Assembly: GCA_041498815.1 (NCBI GenBank)
Contig: JBGQJC010000016.1
Location: 1-46,321 of the forward strand
Origin: DATDPM01 sp041498815
GTDB taxonomy: Bacteria > Pseudomonadota > Alphaproteobacteria > DATDPM01
Direction: 5' to 3'
Length of the DNA: 46,321 nucleotides
Position 1 is the stretch's first letter. Every line of letters starts with the position of its first letter. Positions 18,097 through 27,275 of this stretch are shown here, in pieces. Both the position numbers and the translations under genes were made by a program. A model generated the notes under the pieces. The model saw only the letters and a program-made list of their open reading frames with translations, had not been told where the DNA came from and searched no databases.

Positions 18097-18262
18097 GCGA
18101 CGGCGGGGGCGCCGCCGGCTGAATCCCTTCAATCCGCAATACCGGCGCGTGCAGGTGTGTTGCGGGCGATTCGTTACGCGCCCCGGCGTTTCGATTCACC
18201 CCCCGGCGGCCGATGTGGTATTTAATGCCGTTAAGTCCGTGTCGCCCGAAGGGAAGCGCGCG

Positions 18263-18493
18263 ATGGAATATCTGTTCGTCGAATTTCCCGAGGTTCGCGA
18301 CGTGATCGCCAACGGGAAAGCGGTCGGTCCGACCAACAGCACGATTTTCCTGGGACCGAACCAATACAAAATTCGCCTTTCCGGCACCGGCTATACGCCG
18401 GCCGTGCAGACCGTGGTGTTAAGCGGCACCACCGTCGCAACTCCGGTGCGCATCGCGTTCCAACTCGCGCCCGCGGCCGGAGCCGGCGTATAA
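18263..18493 (+). CDS. Small PEGA-like beta protein
   Basis: 76 residues from the ATG at 18263, preceded by GGGAAG at about 6 bases; the frame is open upstream but runs into the dehydrogenase gene. The sequence (VRDVIANGKAVGPTNSTIFLGPNQYKIRLSG, shortened here) has the pattern of a PEGA-type surface-layer repeat: a two-residue turn before 'Gly' and an 'F.L..G.Y.I.L.G' strand pair. No signal peptide or membrane segment is evident. It ends 1 bp before the patatin gene, so it is translationally coupled and may work with that lipase. Function unknown. Confidence 0.72.
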   Translation: MEYLFVEFPEVRDVIANGKAVGPTNSTIFLGPNQYKIRLSGTGYTPAVQTVVLSGTTVATPVRIAFQLAPAAGAGV

Positions 18494-18494
18494 G

Positions 18495-19952
18495 ATGCGG
18501 GGATTCGCCACAAGATTCGCACTTGCCGTCGTGCTGGCCGCTGGCGCCTGCGCGGCGGTGCCCGAAAACCGGCCGCTTGCGCCGCAAGCGGCAAATGTCG
18601 AACGCCGCTCGATCATACCCGGCAATCCCGACGATCCGGTCATCTTGATGGCGTTCTCCGGCGGGGGTTCGCGGGCGGCCGCCCTAGATGCCGCGGTGCT
18701 GCGCCAGCTTCAGCGCGCGCAATACAAGCTGGGCGGCCAGACCCGGACGCTCGATAAGGATGTGAAGGTCGTTTCCTCGGTATCGGGCGGCAGCGTCACC
18801 GCGGCCTGGTTCGGCTTGACGGGAGCGGAAGGACTCGACGCGCTCCGCGACAATTTCCTGGTCAAAGACAACATGAAATCTCTGGAGCTTACCGGCGCCA
18901 ATCCGTTCACTTGGTTTCGCTTGGTCGTCACCGGATTTACGCGGGTGGATGCGCTCGAGGAGCTGCTGGATGAAAAGCTGTTCAATCACAAGACGTTCAA
19001 GGATCTGAATGCGCCGGATAAGCCTTTTATCATCCTGAATGCGACCGACATGGCCTCGGGCCATGTCTTCGCCTTCATTCCGCGCCGATTCGACGACATC
19101 TGTTCCGATCTCGACAGCACGCCGATCACGGTGGGTGTGGCGGCCTCGGCAGCGTTCCCGATCCTGATGTCGCCCGTCAATTTCCATAACAATTCGGTTT
19201 CATGTCCCGGAAAACCGGCGGAAGCCGAATGGATTTCGGACGATCTTACGAATCCGTACACGCAGTACTTAAACCTGAATGAATACCGTGACGCCCGCTA
19301 TTCAAACGACCTGCGCCGGGGTGACCCGAAGTTCCGCGACGTGAAGGAACTGCATTTCCTGGACGGGGGCGTGGCCGATAATCTGGGCATCGGTTCGCTC
19401 ACGTCGGCGATATTCAGCTATTACGACGATACCGGCCTGTTGAAGGCAATCAATGACGGCAAGGTCAACAAGCTCGTCGTGATTGTCGTGAACGCGCGTT
19501 CCGACGCACCGAGCGATCTCGATTCGGATGCCTCGCGGCCGGGTCTGCTAAGCCAGCTGTCGTCGGTAACCTCGGTTCCGATCGACGCCGCCAGCGCCAG
19601 CATGGAAGCGCAGTTGAGCGGGGTGCTGACCGAGTTGGCGAAAGCGGCAGCGGCGGCGCAGAACAACCTGACTCGTTTCGCCGGCTTGAAGGTCTATGGC
19701 GTGACAATAGATTTTGACCAGCTGCCGGCTATTACCGAAGAAGAGAGAACGCAGCGTGATAAGGTAAAACAAATCCCGACTTTGTGGACGATCGCACCGG
19801 ACGACCTCAAGGTCATCGATACGGTCGGCCCATTGCTGCTCAATCGCGATCCGTGCTTCCGGTTATTGCTGAAAGACTTGGGCGAAACCCCCACGGGCGA
19901 TTCGCCGGCCTCCGATTCCGCTTGCCTCCAGAGAATCAATCCGCGGTCGTAA
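18495..19952 (+). CDS. Patatin-like phospholipase, exported or lipoprotein
   Basis: 485 residues. The N-terminus is a signal sequence with a Cys at residue 19 (AAGAC), which may be a lipoprotein site although the lipobox lacks the usual Leu at -3. Patatin motifs: oxyanion loop SGGGSRAAAL near 54-63, the nucleophile elbow SVSGGS near 95-100 and the DGG catalytic aspartate in FLDGGVADNLG near 298. An A-A-F-P motif follows the VAASAAFP region typical of bacterial patatins. It should hydrolyse acyl esters of phospholipids or lysophospholipids at the cell envelope. The C-terminal part (about 370-485) is outside the conserved fold. It follows the PEGA-like gene by 1 bp. Confidence 0.88.
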   Translation: MRGFATRFALAVVLAAGACAAVPENRPLAPQAANVERRSIIPGNPDDPVILMAFSGGGSRAAALDAAVLRQLQRAQYKLGGQTRTLDKDVKVVSSVSGGSVTAAWFGLTGAEGLDALRDNFLVKDNMKSLELTGANPFTWFRLVVTGFTRVDALEELLDEKLFNHKTFKDLNAPDKPFIILNATDMASGHVFAFIPRRFDDICSDLDSTPITVGVAASAAFPILMSPVNFHNNSVSCPGKPAEAEWISDDLTNPYTQYLNLNEYRDARYSNDLRRGDPKFRDVKELHFLDGGVADNLGIGSLTSAIFSYYDDTGLLKAINDGKVNKLVVIVVNARSDAPSDLDSDASRPGLLSQLSSVTSVPIDAASASMEAQLSGVLTELAKAAAAAQNNLTRFAGLKVYGVTIDFDQLPAITEEERTQRDKVKQIPTLWTIAPDDLKVIDTVGPLLLNRDPCFRLLLKDLGETPTGDSPASDSACLQRINPRS

Positions 19953-20042
19953 ACGTTTCGAGGCGGTTCAATCGACTTCCTATCTATATTGGCGGTTTAG
20001 AGAATCGGCGCAAAAAAATCGCGCCGCACCGATTTGACGTAA

Positions 20043-20152
20043 GGCAGCCGCAAGGTTGCCCGCGTCATGCGCGAGTCCAATAAGGGACGCTCAAGGGCAG
20101 CTCCGGCCGCAAGGCCAAGAGCCGCAAGCAGGCGGGCGCGGAAAAAAGCTAG
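20043..20152 (+). pseudogene. Frameshifted remnant of a DUF6496-like small protein
   Basis: One frame (20043-20084) reads GSRKVARVMRESNK and, after the loss of one base near 20085-20087, another frame reads TLKGSSGRKAKSRKQAGAEKS then stop at 20150-20152. Joined, this matches the DUF6496 pattern (VARVM.EFK.G.L.SG..G.KVKSRKQA). There is a stop just before the first part and no start codon in front, so both ends and the frame are damaged. Its last 4 bases overlap the convergent narK stop codon. Recognition is by memory of the family pattern only. Confidence 0.5.
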
Positions 20153-21402
20153 ACCCTGGCCTCGGCGGTGGCGGCCCAGGTGGACCGCCAGCGGTCTTTG
20201 ACGAACGTAAGTCCGATAAGTCCGGCGCAGGCGAGCAACGCGAAAAACAGGAAGCCGCTGGAAAAAGTTCCGGTCGCCGCCTTCGCGAATCCGAGCGTCT
20301 TGGCCAGGAAAAATCCCCCGATACCACCGGCGCATCCGACCAGGCCGGTCACGATTCCGATCTCGTGGCGGAAGCGCTGGGGGATGAGCTGGAACACCGC
20401 GCCGTTTCCCATGCCCAGTGTCAGAACGCCGGCCGAAAAAAGAGCGACGGACAGCCAGGCAACGGGCGTCATTTGCGACAGCGTCAGGTCCGCGCCCGGT
20501 CCCGCCGCATCCGGCAGGAACGCGACGGCGAGATAAGCAAGCATCACCACGGCGAACAGGGCGGTAAGCGTCGCAACCCCGCCCTTGCGGTCGGCAACGA
20601 AGCCCCCAAGCGGGCGGAAGAGCGAGCCGAACAGAACGGCGACGCCCGCCATGACGCCCGCAGCCACGCCGGAAACGCCGTACTGCAGGCTGAAATAAAG
20701 GGGCAAGGCGTTGGCGAGCCCGACGAAGCCGCCGAAAGTGATGAAATAGAAGAACATGAACCACCAGCAGTCGCGGTCGCGCAGCAGCGATCCATAGCCC
20801 GCGAAAGTGACTTTGGCCGGCACCAGCGGCGCGTCCCTCGCCGCCATGACGTAAACCACGAAGGCGAACAGAAGCGGGATGAGCAGGAACCCGAGCGCGT
20901 TCCGCCAGCCGTAGGACTGCGCCAGATGCGGTACGATGAGGGCGTCGAGCACGACCCCCATGTTGCCGGCCCCCGCCAAGCCCATCACGACACCCTGATA
21001 TCGCGGCGGATACCACCGGCTCGCCTGCGGCAAAGCGACGGCAAAGGATGCGCCGGCCACACCCAGCGCGGCCCCGAGCAATTCGATTTGCCAGACGTGC
21101 CGAAGCCCAAACAGCCAAGACGCGCCAACCGCGAAGATCACGAGCGCCTGCGCGGCGATGGCGGTGCGGCGCGAACCGTAATGATCGGCAAGCGCACCCA
21201 GCACGATGCGCAGCACCGCGCCGGAAAGAATCGGAATGGCGATAAGGGTGAATTTATCGGCGACGCCGAGCTTCAGGTCCTCGGCGATATAGACCATGAG
21301 CGGGCCCAGCGTTACCCAGACCATGAAGCTGAAATCGAAATAGAGGAAAGCCGCGATCAACGTCGGCAGATGGCCGGCCTTCTTGAAATCCGCGAAGTTC
21401 AT
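20149..21402 (-). CDS. narK: NarK/NasA-type nitrate/nitrite MFS transporter
   Basis: 417 residues from the ATG at 21400-21402 (GGAAGG 11 bases upstream); a longer frame upstream would start inside the promoter region. Twelve hydrophobic segments fit the major facilitator fold. The two nitrate signature regions are visible: GLAGAGNMGVV in helix 5 and GMGNGAVFQLIPQRF in helix 11, as is the Arg in each (R in GAVLRIVLG and in LFRPLGG) that binds the anion. It should import nitrate for the reductases encoded by the divergent operon. The upstream gap has a consensus sigma54 promoter on this strand, 46 bases before the ATG. The gene has no partner downstream. Confidence 0.9.
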   Translation of the reverse strand: MNFADFKKAGHLPTLIAAFLYFDFSFMVWVTLGPLMVYIAEDLKLGVADKFTLIAIPILSGAVLRIVLGALADHYGSRRTAIAAQALVIFAVGASWLFGLRHVWQIELLGAALGVAGASFAVALPQASRWYPPRYQGVVMGLAGAGNMGVVLDALIVPHLAQSYGWRNALGFLLIPLLFAFVVYVMAARDAPLVPAKVTFAGYGSLLRDRDCWWFMFFYFITFGGFVGLANALPLYFSLQYGVSGVAAGVMAGVAVLFGSLFRPLGGFVADRKGGVATLTALFAVVMLAYLAVAFLPDAAGPGADLTLSQMTPVAWLSVALFSAGVLTLGMGNGAVFQLIPQRFRHEIGIVTGLVGCAGGIGGFFLAKTLGFAKAATGTFSSGFLFFALLACAGLIGLTFVKDRWRSTWAATAEARV

Positions 21403-21459
21403 GTTGTTTTGCGCCTTCCGTGCCGGGGCCCGCTTGCGGGGCCCTTGTGCACTGCAAAA

Positions 21460-21473
21460 GCAAATCCCGTGCC
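21460..21473 (-). promoter_or_regulatory. Sigma54 promoter for narK
   Basis: On the minus strand GGCACGGGATTTGC gives the -24 GG (21472-21473) and -12 GC (21460-21461) exactly 10 bases apart, matching the consensus GGCACG-N4-TTGC. Transcription should begin near 21448, leaving a leader of about 46 nt. The start of that leader can fold: CCCGC and GCGGG around AA at about 21430-21442, extended by GGG/CCC after a mismatch. Confidence 0.75.
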
Positions 21474-21539
21474 GAGGCCCGGAATCGAGGCAATGCCTGG
21501 GGAGATTCGTCAAAGCATTGGAGGGTATTATGGGAGTTA

Positions 21540-21556
21540 TGCACAACTATTGTGCA
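21540..21556. promoter_or_regulatory. NtrC-type enhancer palindrome
   Basis: TGCACAACTATTGTGCA is a perfect 7-bp inverted repeat (TGCACAA/TTGTGCA) with a 3-bp centre. It has the TGCAC-N7-GTGCA spacing of NtrC sites (family consensus TGCACC-N5-GGTGCA). It lies about 100 bp upstream of the predicted narK start point and about 180 bp upstream of the predicted nirB start point, where an enhancer shared by both promoters would be expected. Confidence 0.65.
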
Positions 21557-21704
21557 GCGCAGTAATTTTGCTGATTCTTTAGGCGAAAACCGTTATCGGA
21601 GATCGAATTCGGCCCGCCGCTTGTGCCCGCGGTTCCTTCGATATCGCATTGAAATGTCGCGGAAAAAATCGGCGACGCGAACCGCGGCCGGGGCGCCCGC
21701 GGAA

Positions 21705-21719
21705 TGGCACGTTCGTTGC
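21705..21719 (+). promoter_or_regulatory. Sigma54 promoter for nirB-nirD-nasA
   Basis: TGGCACGTTCGTTGC is a full match to TGGCACG-N4-TTGC: GG at 21706-21707 and GC at 21718-21719, 10 bases between. Transcription should begin near 21731, about 53 nt before the GTG of nirB. Confidence 0.8.
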
Positions 21720-21783
21720 GGTGTGAAGCACGGATATTCGCGGCGATATGCCGTATTTGGGCCGGGACGCGGAGGGCAAAGGC

Positions 21784-24234
21784 GTGACGGGAAAACAGCG
21801 TCTTGTCGTGGTCGGCAACGGCATGGCGGGCATGCGCACCGTCGAGGAGATGTTGAAGCTCGCCCCCGATCTTTACGACATCACCGTGTTCGGCGCCGAG
21901 CCTCACGGGAACTACAACCGGATTCTTCTGTCTCCGGTGCTGGCCGGCGAGAAATCACCCGCCGACATCATGCTCAACGACGAATCCTGGTATGCGAGAC
22001 ACGGGATTGCGCTTTGCAAGGGCAGGACGGTAACGAGGATAGACCGCCGCCGGCGCGTCGTGACCGCCAGCGACGGGACCGAGGCGCCTTACGACCGTCT
22101 TCTGCTTGCGGCGGGATCCAATCCCATCGTGCTGCCGGTGCCGGGCAACGAGTTGCCGGGCGTCGTCACGTTCCGCGATTTGGGCGACGTGGCGCGCATG
22201 ATCGAGGCGGCGAAGAGCCTGAAGCGCGCCGTCGTCATCGGCGGCGGTCTTCTGGGACTCGAAGCCGCAAATGGATTGCTCAAGCGCGGCATGAAGGTCA
22301 CCGTCGTCCATCTCATGGAATGGCTGATGGAGCGCCAGCTCGACCGGGCGGCTGGCGAGATGCTCCGGCAATCCCTGGAATTTCGCGGGATCGAATTCAA
22401 GATGCCGGCGCAAACCAAGGATATTTCCGGCGACGGGCGGGTCCAATCGGTGCGCTTTGCCGACGGCAGCGAAGTCGCGGCCGACATCGTCGTCATGGCG
22501 GTCGGCATCCGGCCCAATACCGAGCTTGCCAAGGCCGCGGGGCTGCATTGCGAGCGCGGCGTCGTGGTCGACGACACGATGCAGACCTATGACGGCCGCA
22601 TCTATGCGGTCGGTGAGTGCGTGCAACACCGCAGTCAAACCTACGGCCTGGTCGCCCCGTTGTTTGAACAGGCCAAGGTCTGCGCCAACCATCTCGCCCA
22701 ATTGGGCTACGCCCGCTATCAGGGCTCGCGCGTTGCCACCAAGCTCAAGGTCACCGGCATCGACCTGTTCTCGGCCGGGGATTTCGCGGCCAAGGACGCG
22801 ACCGACGAGCTCGTGTTCAACGATCCCGCCCGCAATATCTATAAGAAGCTGGTTCTCAAAAACGGCCGCATCGAAGGCGCGGTCTTGTACGGCGATACGC
22901 TCAACGCGCCCTGGTATTTCCAGCTGATGCGGGATGGCACCGACGTCACCGGCCTTCACGATCAACTCATGTTCGGGAAGCCGCATCTGGGCGACTCGGG
23001 GCACGGCAGCACCGGCCCTCTCGCCGCGATGCCGGACGAGGCCGAAGTCTGCGGCTGCAATGGCGTATGCAAGGGCGCGATCCAGCGCGCCATCGTCGAG
23101 AAAAAGCTGTTCACCCTCGAAGAGGTGCGCGCCCATACCAAGGCATCGTCCTCTTGCGGCTCGTGCACCGGCTTGGTCGAGCAGATTTTGGCCGCGACCG
23201 TCGGCGGCGATTATTCCACGGCTTCCCGGGCGAAGCCGCTTTGTCCGTGCACCGACTACACCCATGACGAAATCCGCAACGCGATCCGCGACAATGAGCT
23301 GAAAAACATTCCCGATGTCATGGCATTCATGGAATGGCGCACGCCCAACGGCTGCCATTCGTGCCGGCCGGCGCTGAATTATTACTTGCTCTGCGCTTGG
23401 CCCGGAGAATACCGTGACGACAAGCAATCCCGCTTCATCAACGAGCGGGTGCATGCCAACATTCAAAAAGACGGGACCTATTCCGTGGTGCCGCGAATGT
23501 GGGGCGGCGTCACGAACCCGAAGGAGCTTCGGGCGATCGCCGACGTCGCCGAGAAATTCGAAATCCGGACCGTTAAGATCACCGGCGGACAGCGGATCGA
23601 CTTGCTCGGCGTGCGGAAAGAGGATTTGCCCGCGGTTTGGGGCGAGCTCAACAAGGCCGGGCTCGTCTCCGGCCATGCCTACGGCAAGGCGCTGCGCACG
23701 GTGAAAACTTGCGTCGGTTCCGAATGGTGCCGGTTCGGCGTCCAGGATTCGACCGCTCTCGGCATCCGTCTCGAAAAGATGTGCTGGGGCGCCTGGACTC
23801 CGCACAAGGTCAAGATGGCGGTCTCGGGCTGCCCGCGCAATTGCGCCGAATCGACGATCAAGGATTTCGGCGTGGTGGCCGTCGAGTCGGGTTGGGAGTT
23901 GCATGTCGGAGGCAACGGCGGCGTCAAGGTGCGCGCGACCGACCTGTTGTGCAAGGTCACGACCGAAGAGGAGGTCCTGGAACATTGCGGGGCCTTCCTG
24001 CAGCTCTACCGTGAAGAGGCGCGATACCTTGAGCGCACCGCGCCGTGGATCGAGCGCGTCGGCCTGGCCTATGTAAAGGACCGCATCGCGGAGGATGCGC
24101 TCGGACGGCGCGAGCTTTACGAGCGATTCCGGCACGCGCAAAGCTTCTCCCAGATCGATCCCTGGGCCGAGCGCGCCGGCGGCAAGATGGATCGGGCCGA
24201 ATTCGAGCCTATGGCCGAGGTGACGGTGGCATGA
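21784..24234 (+). CDS. nirB: Assimilatory nitrite reductase, large subunit (FAD/siroheme)
   Basis: 816 residues from GTG 21784, chosen because GGAGG ends 8 bases upstream and the family N-terminus (QRLVVVGNGMAG) starts at once; an ATG at 21748 has no ribosome site. Domains: FAD motif GNGMAG (11-16), NAD motif GGGLLGLEAA (about 152), a BFD-type 2Fe-2S domain with C423, C425, C458 and C461, then the nitrite/sulfite reductase ferredoxin-like and 4Fe-4S/siroheme domains with C643, C649, C683 and C687 (CX5C...CX3C). It reduces nitrite to ammonia with NAD(P)H in the cytoplasm, together with NirD. Its stop overlaps the nirD start by 4 bp. No siroheme synthase gene is in the window. Confidence 0.95.
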   Translation: MTGKQRLVVVGNGMAGMRTVEEMLKLAPDLYDITVFGAEPHGNYNRILLSPVLAGEKSPADIMLNDESWYARHGIALCKGRTVTRIDRRRRVVTASDGTEAPYDRLLLAAGSNPIVLPVPGNELPGVVTFRDLGDVARMIEAAKSLKRAVVIGGGLLGLEAANGLLKRGMKVTVVHLMEWLMERQLDRAAGEMLRQSLEFRGIEFKMPAQTKDISGDGRVQSVRFADGSEVAADIVVMAVGIRPNTELAKAAGLHCERGVVVDDTMQTYDGRIYAVGECVQHRSQTYGLVAPLFEQAKVCANHLAQLGYARYQGSRVATKLKVTGIDLFSAGDFAAKDATDELVFNDPARNIYKKLVLKNGRIEGAVLYGDTLNAPWYFQLMRDGTDVTGLHDQLMFGKPHLGDSGHGSTGPLAAMPDEAEVCGCNGVCKGAIQRAIVEKKLFTLEEVRAHTKASSSCGSCTGLVEQILAATVGGDYSTASRAKPLCPCTDYTHDEIRNAIRDNELKNIPDVMAFMEWRTPNGCHSCRPALNYYLLCAWPGEYRDDKQSRFINERVHANIQKDGTYSVVPRMWGGVTNPKELRAIADVAEKFEIRTVKITGGQRIDLLGVRKEDLPAVWGELNKAGLVSGHAYGKALRTVKTCVGSEWCRFGVQDSTALGIRLEKMCWGAWTPHKVKMAVSGCPRNCAESTIKDFGVVAVESGWELHVGGNGGVKVRATDLLCKVTTEEEVLEHCGAFLQLYREEARYLERTAPWIERVGLAYVKDRIAEDALGRRELYERFRHAQSFSQIDPWAERAGGKMDRAEFEPMAEVTVA

Positions 24235-24566
24235 CAACCTGGCTTGAGGTCGGCCGTATCGAGGACATCCCGAAGTTGGGGGCTCGCGTCGTGCGCACGC
24301 CGCGCGGCGACGTCGCCGTGTTCCGCACCGCTGACGACCGCATCTTTGCGCTCGACGACCGCTGCCCGCACCGGGGCGGCCCGCTGTCGCAGGGAATCGT
24401 GCACGGCGCGCGGGTGACTTGCCCGCTTCACAATTGGATCGTGGAACTGGATTCCGGGTGTGCGGTTGCGCCCGACGAAGGCTGCACCGCCGCACACCGC
24501 GTCTTGGTCGCGGACGGCCAAATCAAGCTTCACATCGAAGCCGAACCGGAAGAGCGGGTCGCCTGA
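24231..24566 (+). CDS. nirD: Assimilatory nitrite reductase, small subunit (Rieske-like)
   Basis: 111 residues; the ATG overlaps the nirB stop (ATGA). The fold is Rieske-like, and here the 2Fe-2S ligands are kept: CPHRGG and CPLHNW (CxH...CxxH). Many NirD proteins have lost these ligands, so this one belongs to the cluster-binding type. It completes the NirBD enzyme and may pass electrons between the flavin and siroheme parts. nasA begins 2 bp after its stop. Confidence 0.93.
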   Translation: MTTWLEVGRIEDIPKLGARVVRTPRGDVAVFRTADDRIFALDDRCPHRGGPLSQGIVHGARVTCPLHNWIVELDSGCAVAPDEGCTAAHRVLVADGQIKLHIEAEPEERVA

Positions 24567-24568
24567 CC

Positions 24569-27271
24569 ATGACCGCGCCCGTCAAAACCGCCTGCCCCTA
24601 TTGCGGGGTCGGCTGCGGAATCTCCGCAACGCCGGGCCCGCGCGGCACCGCCGCCATCGCCGGCGATGCCGGGCATCCCGCCAATTTCGGCCGGCTGTGC
24701 TCCAAGGGAATGGCGTTGGGCGAAACCCTCGACCTCGAAGACCGGCTGCTGCGCCCCGTGGTGGACGGCGCCGAAACCGACTGGGGCACGGCCCTTGGCG
24801 AGACGGCGGGACGGCTTTCGCGCCTTATCGCCGAACACGGACCCGATTCGATCGCCTTCTATGTCTCGGGCCAGCTTTTGACCGAGGACTATTACGTCGC
24901 CAATAAGCTGATGAAAGGCTTCATCGGCTCCGCCAACATCGACACCAACTCGCGCTTGTGCATGGCCTCCAGCGTGGCCGGCCATCAGCGGGCGTTCGGC
25001 GAAGATATCGTGCCGGGGAATTACGAAGACATCGAACAGGCCGACCTCGTCGTGATCGCCGGTTCGAATGCCGCGTGGTGCCATCCGATTCTCTATCAAC
25101 GGATGATTTCTAACGGCGGCGCACGGGCCAAGATCGTCGTCATCGACCCGCGCCGCACCGCAACCACCGACGGGGCCGATTTGCACCTTCCGCTTGCGCC
25201 CGGAACCGACGCGACGCTGTTCAACGGCCTTCTGGCGCATCTGCACCGCCGCGGCAAAATCGACGCCGCGTACATAGCGGCGCATACGGAAAATTTCGAG
25301 GCGGCGCTGGCTTCCGCCGAAAGCTCGGCTCCGGATGCGGCGCGCGTTGCGCGCGTCTGCGGGTTGCGGGAAGAGGACGTCGCGAGTTTTTTCGACTGGT
25401 TCGCCGAGACCGAGAAAACGGTGACGCTCTATTCGCAGGGGATCAATCAGTCTTCGAGCGGCACGGACAAGGTGAACGCGATCATCAATTGCCATTTGGC
25501 GACCGCGCGGATCGGCCGGCCCGGCATGGGTCCGTTCTCCTTGACGGGCCAGCCCAACGCCATGGGTGGGCGCGAAGTCGGCGGGCTCGCAACCCAGCTT
25601 GCCGCGCACATGCGTATCGAGAACGCGGCCGACCGCGACCGCGTGCAAAGGTTCTGGAAATCGCCGCGGATCGCGGACAAAGCCGGGCTCAAGGCCGTGG
25701 ACCTGTTCCGGGCGATCGAAACGCGCCAGGTGCGGGCGGTCTGGATCATGGCGACCAATCCGCTGGTGAGCTTGCCCGACGCCGGCCGGGCGCGAGCGGC
25801 CCTTGATAGTTGCGATGTCGTGATCGTTTCGGATTGCACGCGCCGCACCGATACGGCCGACGGCGCCCATATACTTCTTCCGGCCGCGGCCTGGGGCGAG
25901 AAGGACGGCACCGTCACCAATTCCGAGCGGTGCATCTCGCGCCAGCGGGCCTTTCTCCCGCCGCCGGGCGATGCCAAGCCCGATTGGTGGATCGTCTGCC
26001 AGGTGGCGCGGCGCTTGGGATTCGAATCCGGCTTCGATTACGAGGGTCCCGCCGCGATCTTCCGCGAGCATGCCGCGCTGTCGGGATTCGAAAACAACGG
26101 GAGCCGCGCCTTCAATATTTCGGGCCTCGCGGCCTTAAGCGACGACGAATACGCGGGCCTTGCGCCCCTTCAATGGCCGGTGCCGCCGGGCGGCCGGTCC
26201 GGCACGGCGCGGCTTTTGGGTGATGGGCGATTTTTCACCGACAGCGGCAAGGCGCGGTTCATCGCCGTCGCGCCGCGGCCTCCCGCCAATCTTCCGGATG
26301 CCGAATTTTCCCTATCGCTCAATACCGGACGGACCCGCGACCATTGGCACACGTTGACACGGAGCGCCAAGTCGCCGCGGCTTGCCGCCCACGCGCCGGA
26401 ACCGTTTGTCGAGATCCATCCCCGGGATGCCGCCGCAAGCGGCGTTGCGGACGGCGCGCTGGCGCGGGTGGTCACGCGCTTCGGCGAGGCGGTGGCCCGG
26501 GCCCGTGTGAGCGACGACCAAAGGCCCGGCGCGCTCTTCGTGCCGATGCATTGGAGCAGCCAGTTCGCCGCCCGCGGCTTGATCAATGCGGCGGTCAATC
26601 CGGATACCGATCCCGTTTCGGGCCAACCGGAATCGAAACACACGCCGGCGCGGATCGAGCCCATGGCGCCATCATGGCGGGCGGTAGCCTTCTCGCGCGC
26701 GCCGTTGTCCGCAATCGCGGCCGATTACTGGGTGCGGCTGCGGGCAGCCGATTGCTGGCGCTACGAGATCGCGGGAGATAAAGCACCTGAGAATTGGGAG
26801 GCATTCGCGCGGACGCAACTGGGCGAACCGCAACGCCCAATGGACTGGCTGGCCTTTCAGAACACGGCCGCGCGGGAATTTCGCTTTGCGCGGTTTGGCA
26901 CCGGCCGGCTGGAGGCGTGTTTGTTCGTCGGCGCCGCGGCGGTCACCGTTTCGCGCGGCTGGCTGGCGGGACTTTTCGCGAAACCCCGGCTGTCGTCGGC
27001 GGAGCGAATCGAACTTATTTCAGGCCGACCGGGTTCGGGCGAAACGGACAAGGGCGGGATGGTGTGCTCCTGCTTCGGCGTGGCCGCCGATGAGATCATC
27101 GCGGCGGCGGGATCGGGGCGCGCCCGTTCCGCCGACGAGATCGGGCGCGTATTACGCGCGGGAACGAGTTGCGGCACCTGCCGGCCCGAAATCGGCCTCA
27201 TGCTGCGCCGCATGCTTTCCGGACCCGCGATAGAGGCGCCGCAAGCGGCGCAAGGCGGGCGCGGCAGCTGA
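24569..27271 (+). CDS. nasA: Assimilatory nitrate reductase, catalytic subunit
   Basis: 900 residues. The N-terminal 4Fe-4S motif is C9, C12, C16 and C44. The molybdopterin oxidoreductase domains follow (YYVANKLMKGFIGSANIDTNSRLCM, shown in part; GQPNAMGGREVGG; the dinucleotide-binding domain with HWHTLTRSAKSPRL). The C-terminus carries an extra BFD-type 2Fe-2S domain with C833, C835, C868 and C871, as in cyanide-insensitive NasA/NarB relatives that take electrons from NADH via a partner or directly. It reduces nitrate to nitrite in the cytoplasm, feeding NirBD. No separate NasC-type reductase subunit is present in the operon; electrons could come from NirB or another protein. It ends 4 bp before the convergent cytochrome gene. 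Confidence 0.94.
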   Translation: MTAPVKTACPYCGVGCGISATPGPRGTAAIAGDAGHPANFGRLCSKGMALGETLDLEDRLLRPVVDGAETDWGTALGETAGRLSRLIAEHGPDSIAFYVSGQLLTEDYYVANKLMKGFIGSANIDTNSRLCMASSVAGHQRAFGEDIVPGNYEDIEQADLVVIAGSNAAWCHPILYQRMISNGGARAKIVVIDPRRTATTDGADLHLPLAPGTDATLFNGLLAHLHRRGKIDAAYIAAHTENFEAALASAESSAPDAARVARVCGLREEDVASFFDWFAETEKTVTLYSQGINQSSSGTDKVNAIINCHLATARIGRPGMGPFSLTGQPNAMGGREVGGLATQLAAHMRIENAADRDRVQRFWKSPRIADKAGLKAVDLFRAIETRQVRAVWIMATNPLVSLPDAGRARAALDSCDVVIVSDCTRRTDTADGAHILLPAAAWGEKDGTVTNSERCISRQRAFLPPPGDAKPDWWIVCQVARRLGFESGFDYEGPAAIFREHAALSGFENNGSRAFNISGLAALSDDEYAGLAPLQWPVPPGGRSGTARLLGDGRFFTDSGKARFIAVAPRPPANLPDAEFSLSLNTGRTRDHWHTLTRSAKSPRLAAHAPEPFVEIHPRDAAASGVADGALARVVTRFGEAVARARVSDDQRPGALFVPMHWSSQFAARGLINAAVNPDTDPVSGQPESKHTPARIEPMAPSWRAVAFSRAPLSAIAADYWVRLRAADCWRYEIAGDKAPENWEAFARTQLGEPQRPMDWLAFQNTAAREFRFARFGTGRLEACLFVGAAAVTVSRGWLAGLFAKPRLSSAERIELISGRPGSGETDKGGMVCSCFGVAADEIIAAAGSGRARSADEIGRVLRAGTSCGTCRPEIGLMLRRMLSGPAIEAPQAAQGGRGS

Positions 27272-27275
27272 GCCG

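Noticed and set aside
20056..21582. Plus-strand frame of 508 codons opposite narK
   Set aside because: Its composition (Gln/Glu/Arg-rich, no domains) is that of a reverse-strand shadow of a membrane protein gene.
21955..24495. Long minus-strand open frame (846 codons) opposite nirB-nirD
   Set aside because: It is the complement of well-conserved nirB and nirD codons in GC-rich DNA; the product has no recognisable domain and no ribosome site.
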